Positions 58,007-64,000 of a DNA stretch of 64,000 nucleotides are shown here, in pieces (position 1 is the first letter of the stretch; each line of letters starts with the position of its first letter). The position numbers were made by a program, and so were the translations under genes. The stretch spans positions 248,001-312,000 of the forward strand of contig NZ_JACGVC010000047.1 of the NCBI RefSeq assembly GCF_014077005.1. The letters are read 5' to 3'. Source of the DNA: Colwellia sp. MB3u-45 (GTDB taxonomy: Bacteria; Pseudomonadota; Gammaproteobacteria; Enterobacterales; Alteromonadaceae). The notes beneath the pieces were generated by a model. The model did not search any database and had not been told where the DNA came from. It was given only the letters and a program-made list of their open reading frames with translations.

Positions 58007-58522
58007 TTAATCTTTGCGCTCAAATTCACCATCCAAAGTTTGACCTTCATGTGGTGGCTGAAGGTTTTCTTGAAACGGGCTTTCGGGTTGTTTGGAAAAA
58101 TCATCTTGATTTTGGCTCTGGCCATGGCTGTGACTGTGAAACTGAAAACCTTGCTGGTTTGCGTTATTACTGGAGATATGTGACATAACGCTAGCGGCAA
58201 TGGTATGACGAACCGCAGGGATCAATAAACTCAAGCCCAAAAAATCAGTCACAAACCCGGGGGTTACCAACAATACGCCCGCTACTAATAGCATTAAAGC
58301 CGTAACAATTTCATCTGACGGCATTTGCCCTTGAGCCATTTTTGTTTGTACCGAATTTAAGGTTGAAATCCCTTGTTGTCGGACATATTTTGCCCCCAAC
58401 CACGCGGTGAATATTACCATACCAATGGTTGGCCAAACGCCTAAAACAGCGCCAACCTGAATCAAAACAAAAATCTCAATAATCGGAATAATAATAAAAA
58501 GTACAAATAAAAGCCGAAACAT
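58007..58522 (-). CDS. fxsA: Membrane protein FxsA
   Basis: 171-residue inner-membrane protein (FxsA family; overexpression in E. coli relieves phage T7 exclusion by F). N-terminal hydrophobic region with IIPIIEIFVLIQVGAVLGVWPTI and GVLLVTPGFVTDFLGLSLLIPAVR, each in one or two parts; the tail is His/Gln-rich and charged. It lies upstream of groES as in E. coli. Function unknown. Confidence 0.92.
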   Translation of the reverse strand: MFRLLFVLFIIIPIIEIFVLIQVGAVLGVWPTIGMVIFTAWLGAKYVRQQGISTLNSVQTKMAQGQMPSDEIVTALMLLVAGVLLVTPGFVTDFLGLSLLIPAVRHTIAASVMSHISSNNANQQGFQFHSHSHGQSQNQDDFSKQPESPFQENLQPPHEGQTLDGEFERKD

Positions 58523-58795
58523 AGCAGTGCCTAATAATCTTTAATGAAACTAATATGGGGGTTAACAGGTCTTTTTCAAGCGAGCTATCTTTTTAGCTAT
58601 GCTCAATATCATTAAGTCTGATACAAACCTAGGCTTGATACTTACTGATTGAAAAAGATTAGCGTAAACTGCCCCTACGGTTGTTATTCACTAATTTAAG
58701 AAACATGAGCTTTCTTTCAGCTTTATTTCAAATAATTTAGCTTTACTTTTAGCTTCAATATAACAAATACCATGATGTTAATGCATGGCTATAGC

Positions 58796-59070
58796 GTAAG
58801 GCATTACTGAGCACTTGATAGGTAAAAATCTCGCCAATTGGCCAAGTGTTTAGCAAATATTATATCGCTTTTTCGCTGGCAATAAAGTGTACATAGCGGA
58901 GCAGAGGTGGCACTATTTACCAAAATAAGTGAGCAGGTTTTGATTGATTTAATGAGATAATCAAGCCATTGCACCCATACCATACTCCTGAAGTTATCGC
59001 CTTGAACATCCAGCAAGGTGATCATCAATATTTAAACTGGATCAACGAGTTTTTAAAATATCGGTTATGA
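58796..59070 (+). pseudogene. cutA: cutA pseudogene
   Basis: Degenerate copper-tolerance/divalent-ion protein CutA. In one frame RQLAKCLANIISLFRWQ (58832-58882), stop TAA at 58883-58885, then SVHSGAEVALFTKISEQVL and LIDLMR, stop TAA 58958-58960. After a frameshift the frame continues EIIKPLHPYHTPEVIALNI, then QQGDHQYLNWINEFLKYRL with stop at 59068-59070, which overlaps the dsbD ATG as ATGA. This is the CutA core RKLAACVNI, HSGAEV, HPYEVPEI and C-terminal YLxWI. Upstream part too decayed to place the start. E. coli keeps cutA-dsbD intact. Confidence 0.85.
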
Positions 59071-60956
59071 AAAAAATTGTTACTGTTTTTTGGTTAATAC
59101 TTACCAGCTTATGTTTTGCTACAACACCCTTAGCAAATGCCCAAGAGTCAATTTTTAACACGCCTGCATCACTCTTTAGTAATGACAATGAGTTTTTAAA
59201 AGTTGATGACGCTTTCATTTTTGACTTCCACCAACAAAAAAATCAATTAAAAGTCAGTTTTAATATTGCTGATGGTTATTATTTGTATCGTCACCAGTTT
59301 AAATTTACCAGTGAAAACGCCACTATTGTGCCCGTCAACTTACCTCAAGGTGAGCGCTATGAAGATGAGTTTTTTGGTGTTCAACAAATTTTTACTGGCC
59401 AACTCGATTTTACCATCGACATTACACAAGCCCAAAGTAATGCCAATGTCACTATTCGCTATCAAGGCTGCGCCAAAAAAGGCTTATGTTATCCCCCGAC
59501 CAAGCAAACGATTGAGGTAAATGAGGTTAAACAAATAGCCGCGCCTGCCAACGACGCTAAAAACATTTTGTCTGCACTGGGGTCTAATAGCGAAGATGAA
59601 ATTAATACCCAATCAGCTAGCTCTACAAGCAATTCCAATAGTCAAAGTAACCAAATTCAACGTAATAATGCCAATAGCAGCGAGCAGCATCAATTAGCTG
59701 ACATGCTAAAAAGTGACAGTGTCTGGTTAACACTAGCGGCATTTTTTGTTGGTGGCTTACTCTTGTCTTTTACACCTTGTGTTTTCCCTATGTACCCAAT
59801 TTTAACGGGTATTATTGTCGGTCAAGGTGAGAAATTATCAACTAAAAGAGCCTTTGCCTTATCTTTTGCTTATGTACAAGGGATGGCGGTTACTTATACT
59901 TTACTCGGGATTGTGGTAGCGATTGCCGGTGCACAATTTCAAGCCATGTTTCAACACCCTGTCGTACTTATTGCCTTAAGTTTATTATTTATTTTCTTAG
60001 CACTTTCTATGTTTGGTACCTTTAATTTAGCCCTACCTAGTAGTTGGCAAAACAAGCTAAACCAGCTAAGTAGTAATCAAAAAGGTGGCTCTTATTTTGG
60101 TGTGCTAGTAATGGGCGCCATTTCCGGTTTAGTTGCCTCTCCTTGCACTACGGCCCCCTTAACTGGTGCACTGTTATATATCTCCCAATCAGGTGACATA
60201 TTACTCGGCGCGTCAGCACTTTATGCGCTCAGTTTAGGTATGGGTTTGCCCTTACTAGTATTGGGCAGCTCGGGTGGTAAGTTACTACCTAAAGCGGGCA
60301 ACTGGATGAACGTAATTAAGAATATTTTTGGCTTATTGCTGCTAGCCGTGCCAATATTTTTGCTTGAGCGCTTCTTACCACTGATAGTGATAGATATACT
60401 TTGGGTGCTGCTTATTTTAGCCACTGCTGGTTACTTTTATACTGTCAATCAAGCCTCGGCTAAAACCTTTGGTTTTGGTTTACGTAGTATCTTAATCTTT
60501 TTAGTTTTCTTTATCGGCGCCAATAAAGCCTACCAACTGGTTTATCCCGTCACCAACAATGTTTTGGTCTCAGCACAAACCGAACTCCGTGGTTTTGAGC
60601 ATGTGAAGAATTTAACAGAAATGAATCAAGCGATTGCAACCGCTAATGCACAAGGAAAAACCGTAATGGTTGATCTTTATGCTGACTGGTGTGTCGCATG
60701 TAAAGAATTTGAAGAGTACACTTTCTTTGAAGCCAAGGTGCAAAAAGCGCTTGCAGACACAGTATTACTACAAATAGATTTAACCGACACAGGTTCCAAA
60801 GACAGTGTTGAGTTAATGTCTAAGTTTGAAATTTTTGGTTTACCGTCAATTTTATTCTTTGATTTAACCGGTAATGAATTATCACAACGCAGAGTTACCG
60901 GCTTTATGGAAGCTGATGAATTTTCAGCACATGTCGATAAAACATTCACCCCTTAA
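59067..60956 (+). CDS. dsbD: Thiol-disulfide interchange protein DsbD
   Basis: Carries electrons from cytoplasmic thioredoxin through the inner membrane to periplasmic DsbC/DsbG and cytochrome maturation. 629 residues: signal peptide (cleavage after ANA, residue 25), nDsbD with C135 and C141 (GCAKKGLCYPP), the eight-helix membrane domain with FTPCVFPMYP and SPCTTAPLTG cysteines, and a C-terminal thioredoxin domain with WCVAC (C542, C545). Its start overlaps the cutA pseudogene stop. Confidence 0.96.
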   Translation: MKKIVTVFWLILTSLCFATTPLANAQESIFNTPASLFSNDNEFLKVDDAFIFDFHQQKNQLKVSFNIADGYYLYRHQFKFTSENATIVPVNLPQGERYEDEFFGVQQIFTGQLDFTIDITQAQSNANVTIRYQGCAKKGLCYPPTKQTIEVNEVKQIAAPANDAKNILSALGSNSEDEINTQSASSTSNSNSQSNQIQRNNANSSEQHQLADMLKSDSVWLTLAAFFVGGLLLSFTPCVFPMYPILTGIIVGQGEKLSTKRAFALSFAYVQGMAVTYTLLGIVVAIAGAQFQAMFQHPVVLIALSLLFIFLALSMFGTFNLALPSSWQNKLNQLSSNQKGGSYFGVLVMGAISGLVASPCTTAPLTGALLYISQSGDILLGASALYALSLGMGLPLLVLGSSGGKLLPKAGNWMNVIKNIFGLLLLAVPIFLLERFLPLIVIDILWVLLILATAGYFYTVNQASAKTFGFGLRSILIFLVFFIGANKAYQLVYPVTNNVLVSAQTELRGFEHVKNLTEMNQAIATANAQGKTVMVDLYADWCVACKEFEEYTFFEAKVQKALADTVLLQIDLTDTGSKDSVELMSKFEIFGLPSILFFDLTGNELSQRRVTGFMEADEFSAHVDKTFTP

Positions 60957-60973
60957 CGGGTCAATATGATGAT

Positions 60974-60999
60974 AAAAAAGCGCTCCAAGGCGCTTTTTT
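60974..60999 (+). terminator. dsbD terminator
   Basis: AAAAAAGCGC (60974-60983) pairs with GCGCTTTTTT (60990-60999), loop TCCAAG, 18 bases after the stop. Confidence 0.9.
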
Positions 61000-61537
61000 A
61001 TTGTCATAATATTTTTTATTGTCGTAATACGAATTTCTGCTCACCTAAACGTAAGTCACTCTAGCCATACCATTTTGCCCATAAACCTGCCACGTAGGAG
61101 AATAGCCCGCAGCGGGTTAACAAATAACGACCTTGTATCTGCCGTTATATTTAAAATCATATTAATGGCTGCTGCTTATGAACTAAAAAACAAAATTACG
61201 GCAGCCATTTTAAAAAATAAGACGTTAATAATTTCATCCGGGTATTGAACAACAGAGCACAAAATAACAGCTAACGGCTGGATTAGTTTTAAAAAAAACT
61301 CAATAAATCAATAGATTAATTAAAACCAGCACCCTATTTAGTGTGCTGGTTTTATGATAACTGACCTAAAATCAATCATTTAATAGCCACCCCAAGTGAT
61401 AAGACCAGTATTTTGCTGCTATATTCTGCGAAAACACTATAATAATCGGCTAATGAGATTAATTTGCCATTTAAGCCAAATTTAATTTAATCACATAGTT
61501 AAATATGACATGATGTTACTATTACTTAATAATCAGG
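61000..61537. other. Long intergenic gap with two hairpins
   Basis: 538 bases without a convincing frame. It contains AATGGCTGC (61164-61172) / GCAGCCATT (61201-61209), followed by TTTAAAAAAT, and a terminator-like hairpin 61322-61353. A CCCGC-A-GCGGG palindrome lies at 61106-61116. A small untranslated RNA is possible. Confidence 0.5.
61322..61353. terminator. Orphan terminator-like hairpin
   Basis: AAAACCAGCAC (61322-61332) pairs with GTGCTGGTTTT (61343-61353), loop 10. It is 370 bases after dsbD, which already has its own terminator, so the transcript it ends is unknown. Confidence 0.65.
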
Positions 61538-61552
61538 GTGTTTTTACCGAAG

Positions 61553-62008
61553 ATGACTACAAAGTTTAACATTTTAGTCCTAAATGGTCCTAACTTAAAT
61601 ATGTTGGGCAAACGTGAGCCTACTATTTATGGTTCGTTATCGTTAACTGATATTATGGCCAATTTAGCTGACATTGCCATTAAGGCTAATGTGCAGCTAA
61701 GTCATAAACAGTCAAATGCTGAACATATTTTGCTTGACGAAATTCATGCCAGTTTCGAAAAAATAGACTTTATTATTATAAATCCAGCGGCCTTTACGCA
61801 TACCAGCGTTGCACTTAGAGATGCCTTATTATCGGTTAGTATACCCTTTATTGAAGTCCATTTATCAAACGTACATGCGCGTGAGCCGTTCAGACAACAT
61901 TCCTACTTATCAGATATTGCTATCGGCGTTATTAGCGGTTTAGGCGCTAATGGCTATGAATATGCTTTGGCTGCGGCAACAGATTGGTTAGAAAAAAACA
62001 AAAAATAA
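61553..62008 (+). CDS. aroQ: 3-dehydroquinate dehydratase, type II
   Basis: Dehydrates 3-dehydroquinate in the shikimate pathway. 151 residues from ATG 61553 ([19 protein letters not shown]); GTG at 61538 adds five residues and is less likely. Motifs: [22 protein letters not shown] (two parts) with the catalytic Tyr in [12 protein letters not shown] and the ligand loop [16 protein letters not shown]. Directly upstream of accBC, as in E. coli. Confidence 0.95.
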   Translation: MTTKFNILVLNGPNLNMLGKREPTIYGSLSLTDIMANLADIAIKANVQLSHKQSNAEHILLDEIHASFEKIDFIIINPAAFTHTSVALRDALLSVSIPFIEVHLSNVHAREPFRQHSYLSDIAIGVISGLGANGYEYALAAATDWLEKNKK

Positions 62009-62093
62009 GCACTTAATAAATAAGCACTTAAATGATGATATTCATTTAAGTTTTACACTCATAAATTTAAAAATGATATAAAAAGGTATTCAA

Positions 62094-62546
62094 ATGGATA
62101 TTCGTAAAATTAAAAAATTAATTGAATTGGTTGAAGAGTCAGGTATCAACGAATTAGAAATTTCTGAAGGCGAAGAATCAGTGCGCATTAGCCGTGGTGC
62201 CACCATTATGCAAGCAGCTCCTATGATGCATGCAGCGCCAGCTCAAGCACCACTTGCAGCACCTGCTCCTGCTCCGGCTGTTGCAGCGGAAGCGGCGGCT
62301 CCAGTAATAACCGGACATATTGTGCGCTCTCCAATGGTCGGTACTTTCTATTCAGCAGGTTCGCCTGATGCACCTGCATTTGCTGTTGTTGGCCAGCATG
62401 TTAATTCTGGCGATACACTATGTATCCTTGAAGCGATGAAAATGATGAACCAAATTGAAGCTGATAAATCAGGTGTCATCAAACAAATTTTAGCGGTAAA
62501 CGAAGACGCTATTGAATTTGATCAACCGCTATTCATCATTGAATAA
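62094..62546 (+). CDS. accB: Biotin carboxyl carrier protein AccB
   Basis: Biotin carrier of acetyl-CoA carboxylase, first step of fatty acid synthesis. 150 residues: N-terminal helix region, Ala/Pro-rich linker (about 40-72), and biotinyl domain with biotinylated K116 in EAMKMMNQ. The linker is the usual flexible one. Confidence 0.97.
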   Translation: MDIRKIKKLIELVEESGINELEISEGEESVRISRGATIMQAAPMMHAAPAQAPLAAPAPAPAVAAEAAAPVITGHIVRSPMVGTFYSAGSPDAPAFAVVGQHVNSGDTLCILEAMKMMNQIEADKSGVIKQILAVNEDAIEFDQPLFIIE

Positions 62547-62569
62547 GCCCAACCTTTAAGGGGATTTTC

Positions 62570-63916
62570 ATGTTAGATAAAGTTGTTATCGCCAATCGCG
62601 GCGAAATTGCCTTAAGAATATTACGCGCTTGTAAAGAGCTGGGTATTAAAACGGTTGCTGTGCACTCAACGGCCGATAAAAGTCTTAAACACGTATTGTT
62701 AGCCGACGAAACCATTTGTATTGGCAAACCGGCGGCAATGGATAGTTATTTAAATATTCCAGCCATTATTACGGCCGCAGAGGTTACTGACGCTGTAGCG
62801 ATTCACCCTGGCTATGGTTTCCTTGCTGAAAATGCTGATTTTGCTGAACAAGTAGAAAAATCAGGTTTTGCCTTTATTGGACCTAAGGCGGAAAGTATCC
62901 GTTTAATGGGCGATAAAGTTTCAGCCATTAAAGCCATGAAAGCGGCTGGCGTACCTTGTGTACCTGGCTCTGATGGTCCATTGACTGCAGATGTTGAAGC
63001 AAATTTAGCGCACGGTAGACGTATTGGCTATCCGGTTATCATCAAAGCCTCTGGTGGTGGTGGTGGTCGCGGTATGCGTGTTGTTCGCCGTGAAGAAGAT
63101 TTAATTGAGTTTATTCAACTGACTAAATCAGAAGCACGAGCGACCTTCAATAATGACGTAGTTTACATGGAGAAATTCCTAGAAAACCCACGTCATGTTG
63201 AAATTCAAATCATGGCTGATGGCCAAGGTGCTGCCATTCATTTAGGTGAGCGTGACTGTTCAATGCAACGTCGTCATCAAAAAGTGGTTGAAGAGGCACC
63301 TGCGCCAGGTATTTCAGCTGAACTGCGAGCAAAAATTGGCCAACGCTGCTGTAATGCCTGTATCGAAATAAACTATCGTGGTGCGGGTACCTTTGAATTC
63401 TTATACGAAGACGGCGAATTCTATTTCATTGAGATGAATACCCGTATTCAAGTTGAGCATCCAGTAACTGAAATGGTCACGGGTGTTGATTTGATCAAAG
63501 AGCAGCTTCGTGTTGCTGCAGGTCAACCACTCTCTTATACGCAAGACGATATTAAAATATCAGGCCATTCAATTGAATGTCGAATTAACGCGGAAGATCC
63601 ACGTACCTTCGTGCCATCACCAGGAAAAATCACTCGTTTTCATCCTCCAGGTGGCTTAGGTGTACGTTGGGATTCTCATATTTATTCGGATTACTCTGTG
63701 CCTCCGAACTATGACTCAATGATCGGTAAGTTGATCACTTGGGGTGATAGTCGTGAGGTTGCTATGGCGCGTATGCGTAACGCATTAGGTGAATTAATTA
63801 TTGATGGCATTAAAACCAATATTGCCTTGCACCAAGACATTCTAAGTGACCAAGGTTTTATTGATGGTGGTGCTAATATTCACTATCTTGAAAAGAAACT
63901 GGCTGCATTAGAATAA
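62570..63916 (+). CDS. accC: Biotin carboxylase AccC
   Basis: ATP-dependent carboxylation of biotin on AccB. 448 residues, ATP-grasp: [14 protein letters not shown] glycine loop, [49 protein letters not shown]. It follows accB by 23 bases with AAGGGGAT as ribosome-binding site. AccBC are coexpressed. Confidence 0.98.
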   Translation: MLDKVVIANRGEIALRILRACKELGIKTVAVHSTADKSLKHVLLADETICIGKPAAMDSYLNIPAIITAAEVTDAVAIHPGYGFLAENADFAEQVEKSGFAFIGPKAESIRLMGDKVSAIKAMKAAGVPCVPGSDGPLTADVEANLAHGRRIGYPVIIKASGGGGGRGMRVVRREEDLIEFIQLTKSEARATFNNDVVYMEKFLENPRHVEIQIMADGQGAAIHLGERDCSMQRRHQKVVEEAPAPGISAELRAKIGQRCCNACIEINYRGAGTFEFLYEDGEFYFIEMNTRIQVEHPVTEMVTGVDLIKEQLRVAAGQPLSYTQDDIKISGHSIECRINAEDPRTFVPSPGKITRFHPPGGLGVRWDSHIYSDYSVPPNYDSMIGKLITWGDSREVAMARMRNALGELIIDGIKTNIALHQDILSDQGFIDGGANIHYLEKKLAALE

Positions 63917-63967
63917 TAGCAAATGACATAATGGATAATACTTAGCGCTACATTTATCGCTTGGTCT

Positions 63968-63997
63968 AAAAAAGCTCTGCATGCAGAGCTTTTTTTA
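63968..63997. terminator. accC terminator
   Basis: Palindromic stem GCTCTGCATGCAGAGC (63974-63989) flanked by six A and seven T residues, 50 bases after accC. Confidence 0.9.
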
Positions 63998-64000
63998 TTT

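Noticed and set aside
58804-59028. Minus-strand frame of 74 codons
   Set aside because: Antisense to the cutA pseudogene, whose plus-strand remnants are recognisable.

Overview
The window is a well-preserved, moderately AT-rich chromosomal segment of a marine gammaproteobacterium. Gene content and order (lpoA-yraN-diaA-dolP; hrpB/thpR/sfsA/dksA/gluQ/pcnB/folK/panB/panC; fxsA-groES-groEL; cutA-dsbD-aroQ-accB-accC; efp opposite epmB) match Alteromonadales, most likely Colwelliaceae (Colwellia/Thalassotalea type). This placement is inferred from protein resemblance and synteny, not from a search. Almost everything is housekeeping; the accessory material is small and mostly decayed.

Layout. 0.2-9.4 kb: an oxalate/formate-type MFS carrier, a ModE-like regulator with a periplasmic-binding-like domain, and a soluble NAD-linked formate dehydrogenase operon (fdsG-fdsB-fdsA-fdhD-fdsD). 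9.4-11.4 kb: a hairpin-rich gap and an ABC1/UbiB-type atypical kinase. 11.5-18.6 kb: a complete SUF iron-sulfur assembly operon (sufB-C-D-S-A-T-E) preceded by two tandem IscR type-1-like operators, then a ferredoxin-NADP reductase. 18.7-21.1 kb: a fossil IS3-type transposase start, the RNase P RNA gene (minus strand), a glutathione S-transferase and rsmI. 21.2-24.6 kb: lpoA, yraN, diaA, dolP, followed by tandem repeats. 25-34.5 kb: a hypothetical protein, PBP1b (mrcB), miaA, a SEC-C protein, an ABC exporter and hrpB. 34.8-46.2 kb: the conserved 3-minute E. coli cluster, with insertions (small lipoprotein, STAS-like protein, pepB) and ending with panP, which replaces panD and so closes the pantothenate branch with panB and panC. 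46.4-51.6 kb: a 32-residue membrane peptide, a TrmB-like methyltransferase, yadGH ABC transporter, and EF-P beside its modifying enzyme EpmB, whose 3' end has been tandemly copied twice. 51.7-55.7 kb: a DUF3016 protein and the only accessory island, a primase-helicase of the TOTE-conflict type next to a ParDE toxin-antitoxin pair. 55.9-64 kb: groESL with a sigma-32 promoter, fxsA, a cutA pseudogene fused by ATGA to dsbD, then aroQ and accBC.

The most useful second-look items are the conserved AUU start of pcnB, the cutA pseudogene, the fossil IS3 orfA whose tandem repeats keep the reading frame, the triplicated epmB tail, the tandem IscR boxes, the primase-helicase/ParDE island with its missing start codon, and the unannotated 32-residue peptide with a palindrome in its promoter region. 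I do not see a wholly new multi-gene system; the primase-helicase island is the nearest candidate.
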